NCBI GenBank assembly: GCA_033819885.1
Contig: JAQYUZ010000009.1
Coordinates: 248,001-312,000 of the forward strand
Source of the DNA: Microbotryomycetes sp. JL201
Lineage: Eukaryota; Basidiomycota; Microbotryomycetes
Direction of reading: 5' to 3'
DNA: 64,000 nt
The position numbers and the translations under genes were made by a program. The notes beneath the pieces were generated by a model. The model saw only the letters and a list, made by a program, of their open reading frames with translations, had not been told where the DNA came from and searched no databases. Below are positions 51,105-63,578 of the stretch, in pieces; the first letter of the stretch is position 1; the number at the start of each line of letters is the position of its first letter.

Positions 51105-52323
51105 ATGATGCGGCTGCCGTGGGACAACGACGTGTCGTCCGACAGCGAATCAGAAGCCGAATGTGAGGTGAGATGGGCAGTCAAAAGCGTGCTTGAGCTC
51201 GACAAGCAGCGTCGGATACAGCCGAACGCCAGACAGGCGGAAGCGACAGGTTCAGCGACGGCAAAGACTCCGGCTAAGCAGGCTTCCACCAGTGCAGCGG
51301 CATCGAAAAGAACAACAAATGCTGCAGAGCTGCCGTCGCCGTCGTCGACATCAACTACAAAGCCATTGAGGGCCCGCAAGCAGCGCAGGTCGTCTGCCCG
51401 TTGCACCGACTCGCCGCTAGATGCCAACACACTGCGGCTAGTCGGCGAATTAGCAAAGAGGTTGAATGACACAAAGAACAGGACCTCGCAACCCCCACAG
51501 CAAGAAACACCTCTGAAACCCCAGCAGCAAACGCCGCAGACTGCGCTTCGCCCGAGATCAATCAACTCTCCGTCCGTTGGCGCCGGGACATCAAGAGTGG
51601 GCCCAGGTAAAGTAACGAGGTCAACACATCTGAAGTGTGAGCAAGCTGCGCGCATGGTCGAGTCCAAATGCTGACGTACACGACTTCTCAGCAACGCATT
51701 TGCCGACACCGACCAGTTTGCCACGCGGGAACATCGCAACAAGCCTCTGCTTGACTGCAACTAAACCGAGCTTGCAAGGATGCTCGCCCTTGCGCTCGAC
51801 CCGCTCAAAATCACTTACGTCAAATACATCGACTTCGACTGCCAATACCATCTCAACCAAGGCCACAGACGAGCTAGACGAATTCGATGCGTTGCTCAAT
51901 GCAGACGACGAAACGTCGTTCGAACTGGCCTTGACTCAGCTTGACGAGGCACCGGACACTGCAACTGCGGCGATCAAGCGACCGAATTTGCCCAGAATGC
52001 CTATGCCTCCCGGTCCAGCTCTCACCCGGGCATCTCCGCGACTGGCTTCTCGTAATGCCAAAGTGCGTACGACATCGCCTCGAGACGTAAATCAGACAGC
52101 GCCAACGAAATCTGCGCCTCTCGTTCAACGGCGAGACATGTTTTCCGCGGCGACAATCAACGTCGGCGCATATGAAAAGGTTCGCTCGGACTGTGTCGCG
52201 CCAAAACTGCCGCCGAGACGACCTCTCGCTCGAACAGAGTCGTCAAAGAGCCGAACAGATATGCCGCAAGACCAACTGGACGAGCTTTTTGACGGGGTCG
52301 AATGGAATGACGAGGACTTCTGA
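51105..52323 (+). CDS. Unknown disordered protein, 377 residues, with C-terminal Trp/acidic motif
   Basis: No known family recognised. Exons 51105-51606 and 51692-52323 are joined by an 85-base GT-AG intron. The N-terminus MMRLPWDNDVSSDSESEAEC has a Trp in an acidic setting. The middle is Ser/Thr/Pro/Lys-rich and disordered. A short block HLPTPTSLPRG begins the second exon, and the sequence DELDEFDALLNADDETSFEL looks helical and acidic. The last residues, LDELFDGVEWNDEDF, resemble LDALVGGIDWDAEDW in the N-terminal tail of Dna2 encoded 3.6 kb away. Short acidic/aromatic motifs of this type are used by ATR/Mec1 activators and RPA-binding proteins. A DNA-replication or checkpoint role is therefore an inference, also suggested by neighbours DNA2, RAD17 and POL2. 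Confidence 0.75.
52276..52320 (+). other. C-terminal Trp/acidic motif resembling the Dna2 tail motif
   Basis: Encodes the final 15 residues, LDELFDGVEWNDEDF. Against LDALVGGIDWDAEDW of Dna2 it keeps L-D-x-L-x-x-G-hydrophobic-acidic-W-x-x-E-D-aromatic. Match by eye only. Confidence 0.5.
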
Positions 52324-52610
52324 TACGATAAGATGATCGCTTTCATGCGCGTAATCACCTGTTGTCATAAATTGTTGAACCTGGCTTCTCACGTGACGCG
52401 TCTCGACGCGTTCTGAGCGACTGACTCAGTGCTTTGGCGACCCGACGATCTCAAGATCAACGCCACGCTCTTGCCATTGAACGCGCTTTGTACACTTGGA
52501 CACTCCGTATCTTCGCTAGCGGGTGCAGTCGAGTCCTGGGCCGCGTCCGACGACGCGTCGCGAAGCGTTTTGCTGGCAAGACGTGGCCGGACCACGTGTA
52601 GAAGGCATCC

Positions 52611-55600
52611 ATGGCTGGTCCACCGGCGAACAAGTACCGTGGAGCTCGATCCAATGGCGCAGGCGGCGGACGGGGGTCGTGGCGGGGTAGAGGATCGGCT
52701 CGAGGCGGTCACACGGGCAGGTCCTCGGGCGGACCTGCCAAGGGTGGCGTTGGCGTCAGTGGCCTCAAGCTAGACACTGATGACGGAGCGTCAAAGGATG
52801 CCGACAGGCTCGACGACGCAAAGGTGAGCAACGTGGCTTTGCACGCAAGTCGGTTCCCAAATTGACGTTGTATCGCGAAAGATGTGGGACGACTTGGATG
52901 ACAAGCTAGGCTTCGATAAGTATTCGGAGGGTCCTGCAAGAGAAGGCTGGCTCGTTGGCATGCACCAGGTGCGCTTGGCCATTCTCACCCCGCCGCCACT
53001 CGGGCTGACCATGGCCGCTGCAGACGCTGCAACCAAGTGATAAAAACAGTGGAGGACAAGCTTCCATTGACTACTACTTCATCGAGGACGACGGTGGCAT
53101 GTTCAAGACGACAATGTCTATGAACCCATACTTCTATATCGCAACAAGGGTGAGCGGCGCTTTTCACCAAGTGATACTTCTGCTCATCTGCAGTACGCCG
53201 TAATAGAAAGGACATGAGAGCAATGTTGAAGAGTGGCTTACGCGAAAGTACGAGGACCTCATCACCAAGACGCAGCGCGTTCGGAAAGAGGACCTCAAAC
53301 TAGTACGTGCGAGCGAACCGGGCTGAGAAGACTCGAAATCTGACATATGTTTGTCAGCCAAACCACTTGCTCGGCTACAGACGCGAGTACATCGCGCTCT
53401 ATTTTGAGAACCAAAACGACCTGTACACGGTTCGGCGAGACTTGTTACCGATCGCTACGAAGAACCGTGAGAAGTTGGATGCTGTCGATACATATGCCGA
53501 AGTTGTCGCAGGGACAGGCGCCGACGGCGCCTACAGCAACGACTACGATATGGAGGATTTGGGCCGTGGCAAGCCTATGGCACAAACAGCCGCCGGAGCA
53601 GGCCCGGTCATGAACCCCTCGGATGCGATCTTGGACATTCGAGAGTACGATATTCCATTGCATCTGCGACTCGCCATCGACAAAGGTGATTACGCATGCA
53701 CCTAGACCGGAAAATTCCAACTAACCGCTTTCACCCGCGACAGATATCCGAGTTGGGCTGTGGTATGAAGTTACAGCAGACCAAGGGACCGTGACGCTCA
53801 GCCTGTTGAAGGAGCGCGTCGCACGTGCCGAACCCGTCGTCATGGCGTTCGATATAGAGACGACAAAGGCGCCACTGAAATTTCCCGACCAGCAGACGGA
53901 TCAAGTCATGATGATTTCTTACATGATCGATGGTCAAGTAAGACTGCTTTGAAGCGCAGCCGTGTCACTGCAATGAGCTCACGAGCTCTTGTCTTCCATT
54001 TGCAGGGCTTTTTGATTACCAATCGCGAGATCGTCAGCGCCGACATTGAGGACTTTGAATATACACCAAAGCCCGAGTTTGAAGGCCCGTTCACCATCTT
54101 CAACGAGGCTGACGAGGCAAGCGTGACATGACAATTGCATCTCATTTTCGCTGACGAGCTCGTTTGCTTCAGGCTGCCACGATCCGCCGATTCTTTGAGC
54201 ACATGCGTGAAGCTAGACCAACAGTCGTTGCAACATACAATGGTGACTCCTTCGACTTCCCGTTCCTTCATGCTCGAGCGTCTGTCCATGGAATAGACAT
54301 GTACAAGGAGACCGGTTTCAAGATCGACTCTGAGAACGAGTACAAGAGCCGAAGTGCGACACACATGGATTGTTTCCGGTCAGTCACTCTTCGGCAACTC
54401 GAAATTTGATGCTCATCCGTCACTGTGTTGCTGGCAGCTGGGTCAAGCGCGATTCGTACCTACCTCAGGGTAGTCAGGGTCTGAAAGCGGTGACTGTCGC
54501 CAAGCTTGGTTACAATCCGATTGAACTCGACCCAGAGTTGATGACACCGTAGGTTCTAAGCGCACGTGGATGAAGACAGGAGTTCACGCTTGCTTCTTCA
54601 GGTACGCGGTCGAGCAGCCGCAAATCCTCGCGCAATACTCGGTTTCTGATGCTGTGGCAACTTACTACCTGTACATGAAATACGTCCATCCATTCATCTT
54701 TTCGCTCTGCAACATCATTCCGCTTAACCCGGACGAAGTCTTACGCAAAGGCTCCGGCACGCTTTGTGAGACGTTGCTGATGGTAAGACGCGCGGATGAA
54801 CCGGAATTCGTCCAAAGCACTGACAACACTCCTCCCAGGTTGAGGCTTATCGATCCGAGGTCATTATGCCGAACAAACACGTCGAGGATCATTCCAACAT
54901 GTACGAAGGCCATCTGCTCGAATCAGAAACGTACGTTGGAGGTCATGTCGAAGCGCTTGAAGCTGGAGTATTCCGCAGCGACATTTCGACCGACTTCAAG
55001 ATTGTACCGAGTGCTGTTCAAGGTGTAAGTCCGCAGGTGGAGGATGCGCTCATGCGAGACTGACTCAGAGACATGGCAGCTTCTCGATGATCTCGATGAA
55101 GCGATCAAATTTGCCATCGTTGAAGAAGGTCACCTCTCGCTCAATGACGTTGAGAATTACGACGAGGTTAAAGGAGAGATTGTCCGCATGCTCGAGGAAC
55201 TGCGAGACAATCCGTTGCGATCCGACACGCCACTCATCTATCATCTGGATGTCGCCGCCATGTACCCGAACATCATGTTGTCAAATCGGCTGCAACCGGA
55301 TGCCGTCGTCGATGAAGCCATGTGCGCCGCCTGCGACTACAACAGGCCTGGGAAACAGTGCCAGCGCAAGATGAAATGGGCATGGAGGGGCGAGTACTTT
55401 CCCGCCAAGCTTGACGAATTCAGGATGGTGCGCAATGCACTCGAACAAGAATCATTTCCCCCAAAGTGGCCAGGCAAGCCTAATCGCCGGTTCATCGACC
55501 TGTCGCCCTCTGAGCAAACGTCGCTGCTACACAAACGATTAGGTGACTACTCGCGCAAAGTCTACAAGAAGACAAAGGAGACCAAGATCGAGACCAAGGA

Positions 55601-58600
55601 GGCCATCATCTGTCAGCGCGAGAACCCGTTCTACATCGACACCGTTCGCACGTTCCGAGATCGTCGGTACCAATACAAGGGCTTGCACAAAACTTGGAAG
55701 AAGAATCTTGACGTGGCCATGGCGAACGAGTCGGTGGTTGAGACTGTCAATGCAAAAAACATGATCGTCTTGTACGACTCGTTGCAGCTCGCACACAAGT
55801 GCATTCTCAATTCATTCTATGGTTACGTCATGCGCAAAGGCGCGAGGTGGCATTCGATGGAGATGGCTGGCATTACGTGTTTGACGGGCGCGTCGATCAT
55901 CCAGATGGCTCGCAAGCTAGTAGAGCAGATTGGTCGTCCTCTCGAACTCGACACGGATGGCATCTGGTGCATGCTACCCAGCACCTTTCCTGACGGTCAG
56001 TCTTCAAGTTGAGGTGTGCCTTCTTTGTGTCGCTCATTTTCCGTCGTCCTTCAGGCTTCTCATTCAAGCTCAAGAATGGCAAAAAGTTTGGCATGTCGTA
56101 TCCGTGCACGATGCTCAATTATCTCGTGCACAAAGACTTTACGAACGACCAGTATCATGAGCTTGTTGACCCCGTCCGCGGCAAATACGACGTGCGGAAG
56201 GAGAACTCTATCTTTTTCGAGCTCGATGGGCCGTACCGAGCCATGATTCTGCCGTCGTCCAAGGAAGAAGACAAGCTGCTTAAAAAGCGATATGCCGTTT
56301 TCAACGACGATGGCAGTCTGGCCGAGTTGAAAGGATTCGAAGTCAAGCGTCGTGGCGAACTCCAACTCATCAAAACGTTTCAGTCGCAGATCTTCGAAAA
56401 GTTCTTGCTTGGAGGCACACTCAAAGACTGCTACGCGTCGGTTGCTTCAGTTGCCGACAAGTGGCTCGATGTGCTCTTTACGCGCGCTGCCACCTTGCCG
56501 GACGAGGAACTCGTCGAGCTTATTGCCGAGAATCGGTCCATGTCCAAAACGCTGGCCGAGTATGCTGGTCAGAAGTCGACGTCCATTAGTACCGCCCGAC
56601 GTCTAGCCGAGTTTCTCGGTGAGCAAATGGTTCGCGACAAAGGTCTCGCCTGCAAATTCATCATCTCGGCAAAACCTCATGGTGCGCCCGTCACTGAGCG
56701 GGCCGTACCGGTCGCCATCTTTTCGGCCGAGCCAAACGTCAAAAAGCACTTTTTGCGCAAATGGCTCAAAGACAATGCGTTGACAGACTTTGAACTTCGT
56801 TCGATCCTCGATTGGGACTACTACATTGAGCGTCTCGGATCCGTCGTGCAGAAGCTCATCACGATTCCGGCCGCCCTCCAAAAGATTTCGAACCCGGTGC
56901 CGCGCATCCGTCACCCTGACTGGCTCTTCAAGCGCGTAGCCAATCTCGAGGACAAATTCAAGCAGCGTCGAGTCGACGAGATGTTTGCGAAGCAAAAGCC
57001 GATCGAACGTGGCGCTGTCGTCGGCGACATGGAGGACTTCGGAGCCAAGAGAGCACCACAGCCTGCAACCGTCGACGCGATCCCGCCGCCAGCCCAGGCT
57101 CGTCCAGTTCCTCCAATCACTAGAAATTATGCGGGCTGGATTACAAGCATGAAGGCGATCTGGCGAAAGACGAGGCAGGACTTATCGGCTCACGTGCGTG
57201 GCGGAGGTGGATTTGCAGCAAAGTCTGGCACGCTTGGTTCGATGATGCATCAGCAATCGAGCATGCTATCGACATCAGTCTGGGACATTGTTCAGATCCA
57301 GCCGATCTCGGAGAGACCGGGCGACTTCAAAGTGTGGCTTCTCATTCGAGACACGCTGCAAAGCGTCAGGTTGCGCGTGCGGCGTGAGTTCTTCGTCAAT
57401 TTCATTGACATGCCAGAGGGCCATGCAGCATTCCCTTCCTCTGCGGACGTAGAGCCCGTTTCGCGAACTTTGCCACGCGCTCAACGTGCGCTCAACTTGG
57501 TCAAGATATCGACGAATGAAGACGACTATGTCGAGGATGCGCCAATGTACGCCGAACTTCTCAACGCGCCAAACGTTGACGGCGTGTACGAGCTCCAAGT
57601 CCCTCTGGTCATGCGAGCCATCTTGTCGCTTGGCGCGACATGCGTGCCCGATTCTGCTCGTGGAATCACTCTCAACCGCGGTCTCGATCGTCACTTTGAG
57701 CTAGGCGACCTCAAAAGACGAGTTGGCTCCGATCGACGCCGTTACCTCGACTCGGGTCGCAGCTTGCGCTTCACGTACTTGTTCCATGCTCACGCAGACA
57801 CTCGACACGTCTTTGGCTTGTTCATGCCAGATGGCAAGCTGAAGGTGTACGTCGTCGAGCGTGGTAGATCTCGCGAGGTGCCGAACCTCGAAAAGTACTA
57901 CTCCGAGCAACTCCGGCGCCGTCGCGATGCCGAGGAAGACCGATGGCAGAGAGACAAGATTCCGAAAGATAAAGGCGTGTTTGAGTATGCGGAGGAAATC
58001 AAGGTCGAAGTGACGTACCCCGGCAGCGAGGACGTGGCGTTACGCGCATTGTCGAGAGACTTAGTGAATCTCGCCTCGAGCAAATCGTCGTCGTCAATGC
58101 TCGTTGTGTACTCGCCAAAAGCAAGATCTTACTTTGACGAAGGTGTGCCAGGAACAAGTCAATTCCCCTTCATCACGATCCAATCAACTCGAGCGGACAA
58201 TGCTTTTCCGGCGTTGCTGTGGCAAGGTCCGGCGACGAGGCGCATGATTCAGCACTATCTGCGTTCTTCTGTCTGGATTCGGGAACGTATTGAACTTGCC
58301 GACAAGTTTGATGTACCCGTTTGCAACCTCGAACGTGACGTGCCGGTATTCTTGGCCGATGTCGACTTTGCCAGACGTTTGACGAACGCCGGGCTTGTTC
58401 TGTGGTGGTCACCTGGTTCTCGACCAGACCTTGGCGGCAGGGAGATTGACGCAAACTCGCAACAACTCGCTGACGACTTGGCGAGTCCTGACGTCGGCAA
58501 GCCCGGGTCGTACTCGAATGCGTGCTTGGAGGTCGACGTGCGCAACTTGGCCGTCGACGCTGTGCTTCAATCGGCGCTGGTGTATGAGCTGGAAGGTGGA

Positions 58601-60114
58601 GAAGGCGGCGCGTCAATCGGCTTCGAGGCTGCTTCGCACAACTTGGACGAGTACTCGAAAGGCACTGCACACGCGGCTGTTGAACTCGGCGACGCGATAT
58701 TACCGACTCAGACTTTTAACATTTTGCGCTCAATGGTCAAGTCGTGGTCGACAGAAGCCGGACGCGCTGATGGCGCACACTGGCGGTTGGTGCTAGAGCA
58801 CTTTTGGCGCTGGGTCAGCTCGCCTGCGGGCCGAATGTTTGACCCGGCACTACATCGGTTCGTACACGGACTCATGCGCAAAACATTCTCTCAGCTTCTT
58901 GCCGAGTTTCGTCGTCTCGGCTCCGATATTGTGCACGCCGACTTTGGCCGCATTTTTTTGCTGACGAGCAAACCCTCTTCCGTCTCCGCCTACGCTTATG
59001 CCAATTACGTTGTTTCTTCGGTCACTTCTCGCGAACTGTTCCGATACATCCAGCTCGACATTGTCCGTTTCTGGGATCAGCTCGTTTGGCTCGATAGTGC
59101 CAATTTTGCAGGCGTCATTTGCCACGAGCCGTTCGTGCTCGAGCAGGAAGAGAACGAAATCGAGGTTGAAGCGTCGTTCAATGTTGCTACGTTTTTACCA
59201 CCCGCGTTCGAAGAAGATTTCCGGATCACGGTCGGCCACTTTGTTCACGGCATGTTGCAGGCGAAGCGTCAGTCGAGCGACTCTGTCAGGACACCGTTAC
59301 GCGTGTTGCAGAACGGCAGCGGTACAGCAGCGGATCCGATCAAGGTGGACGAGGTCGAAGTGGCGCGATCGTTCATCAGCCACAAGCTGACTCGACACAT
59401 GCTCAAGACTGTTACCAAACTCAAAACTCGCTACAACGACAAAGACGAGCGCGAGCTGTTTGTATTTCCTTCCTTGCCTGGCTCTCACCTCAAGCTCAAG
59501 AACCCGCTGCTCGAGTTTATCAAGACGACGTGTGCCATCTTTGCTCTTGCAAAGGACGTCTTGCCAGAGGTGCTCGTCCTCAAGCGCAACTTGCTCGACT
59601 TGATTGGCGTTCGTGAGTTTGCAACAGAGGCTCAGTTTAGGAACCCTTGTTTGCCGTTCAAGGTGTCAATGGTCGTTTGCAAAACGTGCAACGCTGTTCG
59701 AGGTCAGCTTTCCACTTTTCTGCAGCAGTTGATGATCGATTGTCTGACGCTTGTCCTGCTTTGCCAGATCTCGATCTCTGTCGAGATGCCCACTTGCTCG
59801 TCAAAGGTGCGGTTTGGACTTGCGACCGGTGCAACGCCGAACACGACAAGACGGCAATCGAAGCGACCATCATTGACACGGTCCAACGTCGCTGCATGTC
59901 ATATCAACTGCAAGATCTCCAATGCAGCAGGTGCAAGCAAATGCGAACGGACAATCTCAGTTTACACCACGTGTGCAGTGGCGAGTACGCGTTGTTTGAG
60001 ACGGGGTCCGAACTGCAGAAGCGCTTGACCCTGGTCAAGAATGTTGGCGAATATCACGGTATGAAGTTGCTCGTTGGCGTCGTGGATGAATTGGAGCAGA
60101 CGCTCGGTGTCTGA
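52611..60114 (+). CDS. POL2: DNA polymerase epsilon catalytic subunit
   Basis: Leading-strand replicative polymerase. Fourteen exons (52611-52823, 52882-52968, 53024-53149, 53207-53302, 53358-53685, 53744-53937, 54006-54116, 54173-54378, 54438-54548, 54602-54782, 54839-55024, 55080-55995, 56055-59702, 59768-60114) give 2249 residues. An RGG-like N-terminal tail ([13 protein letters not shown]) is unusual. Exonuclease motif I is AFDIETTK (about residue 320). Polymerase motifs are [10 protein letters not shown] (about 670), [14 protein letters not shown] and [11 protein letters not shown] (about 902-912). The inactive second polymerase half and the C-terminal cysteine modules ([22 protein letters not shown]) that bind zinc and Dpb2 are intact. 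The intron at 54117-54172 has a GC donor (GCAAGC). Twelve introns lie in the first 3.4 kb; the rest is nearly uninterrupted. Confidence 0.97.
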
Positions 60115-60337
60115 GTTGGGTGAGCGGATTTGGGCATGCGTTGTTCATGCCGCTGTAAGCTTACTCGCGATTGATGGCATAATCAGGTTTGTATGGGCTG
60201 ATGCGATGCTTGTTGTACTTGCTAGCTTTCATTTTCTGTCGTCGTGCAATATACAAGTCTGATTGACTGGTTCTCATGTGCATCAGGATGAACGATGACG
60301 CTCGGGCCTCCTTCACATCACACCGTCTCTCGATGGC

Positions 60338-61799
60338 ATGACGGAGTGCTGGGCGTGCTCGCGCAGTGACTCGCGCTCGTTCTACTGTCCGACATGTGTG
60401 ACGACGAGGCAAGTACAAGCCCCTAGTGTCGTGCAATGCGGCGGTTCTTACTGCTGACTCGAGCTCGACCCAGGCTGGCAGAGCATCACGCTCGGCGCAA
60501 GCAATACCAAGACCTCATACAGCAAGCTCAAGCGAAAGCGCAAGCGCTGCTTGGCCCTCTTGATGGCTTTGACGCGATGGGCGCGCCTCGGTCGACGACG
60601 ATCCGCGTGCGCGAAGAGAGCATGCTCAAAGCGGACAAATGGCAGCTCGCGATCAGGTTGAGAGACATGAGAGTTGTTGTCGACAAGACTCGGGCCGAAA
60701 ATGAGCAAAGTGAGTGCACCACAACGTCCACGAGCTCGACTCGGCCCCACATAGGGCCGGCCGTCGTCGACTGACAGTCACGTGCACAGACAAGCAAGAC
60801 AATGATCGCAAGCAGGCACAGCTTGATAAACGGAGAGATAATCTGAAGCGGGCGCGTTCGCTCTTGGACACGCTTAGCGCTCACACGGCATCGAGTCTGG
60901 CAACAGAGAGCGAAACCAGCGGGGAAACCATTGCCACAATCAAAGGTCGCCAAGCATGGATACAGAGGCAGCACCACGTCATGTTCACCAGGGTCATCGA
61001 GACCAGGCTCATCTTGACAAGGGAATTGCTCACAGCATTCGGATTCGCCGTCGTTCAGCCGAGTCGACCGCTACCGTCGCCATTCAAGAGTCCAACGTCG
61101 TCCACGTCCTCGCTCACATCGTCGTACACGAGCTCGCCGGGCGAGTCTCTGGCTCACGTGTCGCCAGCTGCGACAGGTCCGATCTACACGCTCGGCCATC
61201 AAGTGTTGCCACCGCTCTCGGCCTTGGGCACGCTCTCTGGTCCCCAATTGTCTGCCGTGTTGCAGCATTTGATGCACATCACGCGCCTTTTCGCTTTGTA
61301 CCAGGATGTGTGTCTGCCGTTCACGCCAGTCCACTCATTGTTCGGTCCAGGTCTTCCGGGCATTAAAGCGACCCCTGGATGGGGCGACAGCGTGCCCTCC
61401 GCCTCTTCAGCCCAGCACGTTCGTGCGTGGCCACTCTTTGTGTCGAAATCGCTCAATGCATCATCGTCGACGTTAAGAACAGCAGATTCTCAGCTAGCCG
61501 AGACGATCCTGAGCGATTCTGAGCTCGATGCCACCATCGTACCATACAGCGCGATCGAATCCGACTATGCAGCTCAAGCAGCTATGCTTGATCGAACGAA
61601 TAGAGGTCGAGAAATCAAAAAGAAGGCTCTGCGCATCAAGATGGCGTTGATTGGAGCGGTTGCTGTGGCGTTCGACTTGGCTTTCCTTGCCTGGAAGAGA
61701 GGAGTCGACGAGTTGAGCGTCGACTGTCTGGATGACATTGGGAGTCTGATCATGAAAGCCGCTGGATTGCCAGATGCAAAAGCCGCTCGTCAAGGGTAG
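60338..61799 (+). CDS. ATG14: Atg14/UVRAG(Vps38)-like subunit of the Vps34 PI3-kinase complex
   Basis: Subunit that targets the class III PI3-kinase to autophagy (Atg14) or endosomes (Vps38). Exons 60338-60408, 60474-60709 and 60790-61799 give 438 residues. The N-terminus has two CxxC pairs (C4, C7, C17, C20 in ECWACSRSDSRSFYCPTC), as in Atg14. Coiled coils follow (RKQYQDLIQQAQAKAQALL, then LRDMRVVVDKTRAENEQ, then RKQAQLDKRRDNLKRARSLL). A later segment, GHQVLPPLSALGTLSGPQLS and HLMHITRLFALYQDVCLPF, matches the family's conserved middle. LAFLAWKRGVDE lies near the end. The first intron (60409-60473) has a GC donor, GCAAGT. The CxxC pairs favour Atg14, but the two families are hard to separate by eye. 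It follows POL2 in tandem, 223 bases downstream. Confidence 0.75.
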
Positions 61800-62087
61800 G
61801 CTCGTTCTCTCCTTACGCTCGTTCAGCGTTCATGAACTAATATCGTATCCTGTGCAAGACCAAAAACGATTTTGTCTGTTCCTCGACTCGGATCAGATTC
61901 ATTCCCGATCAGCTTTCACGAATCCGTCACAAAGTACACAGTACCGAGCAAGCGTGCTCGTCGCATGACAGGGGAAGACAGCGCAGATGAAGAGTGGGAT
62001 TTTGTTTAATTTGCCACTGATTATCACTGAACGTGTACGTGTTGTTGTTACTTTTTGCTTTGCTTGAAGGGTTCGTTCTTGGCATTG

Positions 62088-63578
62088 TTACTTGGTCGAT
62101 TTTTCGAGGTTCGAGACAGTCGAGTACACGTTGCGATGGGCCTGTAGAGATTGTGCAGTGACGACCTTGTCGTACTTTCCAATCTGAAACAAAGATTCGG
62201 TCAGAAATGGTGAGCGGTCGATTGGGAATCGTGTCAGTAGAGTGGTGGCATGAGCCCGCCATGATCTTTGGTCCCGAGATTGAACGAGAAACCAATGAGC
62301 TTGCGTATATGATTCTCACCTTTGCAAGAATCCACCGAATCCAGTCAGGAACGACCCTCAGCAGTGGTAGGATGACACCTGCCGCTGCTGGAGCCGAAAC
62401 GTGACTAGACAAGCCGCTCTCGATCACCTCTACTACCTTTGCAGCGATCCATTCGGGTCGGATCGTGGGCGACACAAACTGATCGTCCAATTCGTTCAAG
62501 GCGGCTCCAAGGGGCGTAGACACTTTTGTCGGAGTGATGACGCTCGTGCGAACGTTTGGCGCGTTGTAGCGATATTTCAATTCCTCGCGCAAAGTCTCGT
62601 GTAGCGCGAGCGAACCTGCTTTCGAAATTGTATACTCGCCGAGGTTGGCTACAGAGATGTAAGCTGCTGCCGAGGCGAACAAGATGTGGTGACCGCTGTT
62701 GATTTTGATGAGGTGAGGGAGGAAGTGCTTGAGAATGTTTTGAACGCCGACAACATTGACTTTGAACGTGAGCATCATGCTCGAAGTGGTATTGTCGAGC
62801 AAGCTGCCGCCGCGCAGAATTCCTGCGTTGTTGAACTGTCAGGTGGCGAGGACAAAGTCAGCATAACGCCCAAGCGATGTTGAACGGGATCGGACAGACA
62901 ATAATCGTCGGCTCTCCGACCTGTGCACGGCAAACATCAGTACTCGTGCACTTCGTCACGTTGCCCTCTGACTCGCCTGCTCAAGCACTTGACGCGCGAC
63001 GTTCGCGACGTCCTCCTCACTCGTAACGTCGCACCTGAAGTATTTGACGCCGGCGACAGGGCTTTTTGGTTCTGCTAAATCCAACACTGCAATGTTGACC
63101 GTCTTTTTGGCCAACAACTTGACGACTTCATGTCCGATGCCGGCGGCGCCACCGGTCACGAGCACTGCATCGCCTTGTTTGACTGCCTTCGAAAACCTGG
63201 GAACATCGCGAGAGAAACCACCATTCGTAGCGAGCCTGTTCAGCAGCCTGTTGAGCCGAGAGAGCAATGAAACCATGACGAGTCGGCGGAGCCATTTGTG
63301 CACGAGCACGTGATCTTGCAGAGTATGGATTGGGCCGTACACCTGCCGGGCACGATAGAACGAGTACAGCAAGATGGAAATAGCTGTTGTTGGTCGAAAC
63401 AATGTCTGATCAAGCACGCGCAACACGCTGCAGCTCGCAAAGTCTCAGTCGACCGTCTCGGCGTGCGCACGGGCCTTGAGCGCATCTGTGTAATCCGTTC
63501 GAGCCTTAGTACTCACTCATCCAAAGAGACCAGATTGTTGCCGATCCTGGCGGCCTTCCATTTCTCGATTGCGCCCAT
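62088..63578 (-). CDS. Membrane-associated short-chain dehydrogenase/reductase
   Basis: NAD(P)-dependent oxidoreductase of the classical SDR type, probably acting on a lipid, retinoid or sterol-like substrate. Exons 63517-63578, 62977-63427, 62900-62920, 62320-62835 and 62088-62183 give 381 residues. The N-terminal 75 residues contain a hydrophobic stretch (TAISILLYSFYRARQVY) and basic helices, suggesting membrane or lipid-droplet association as in the RDH10/HSD17B11 group. The cofactor motif is VLVTGGAAGIGHE, then VLDLAEP, NNAG rebuilt across an intron, and the catalytic YTISK with an upstream Ser in LFASAAAYIS. The 21-base exon 62900-62920 encodes VGEPTII. The intron at 62921-62976 has a GC donor, GCGAGT. 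The intron at 62184-62319 is 136 bases. Convergent with the Atg14-like gene. Confidence 0.88.
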
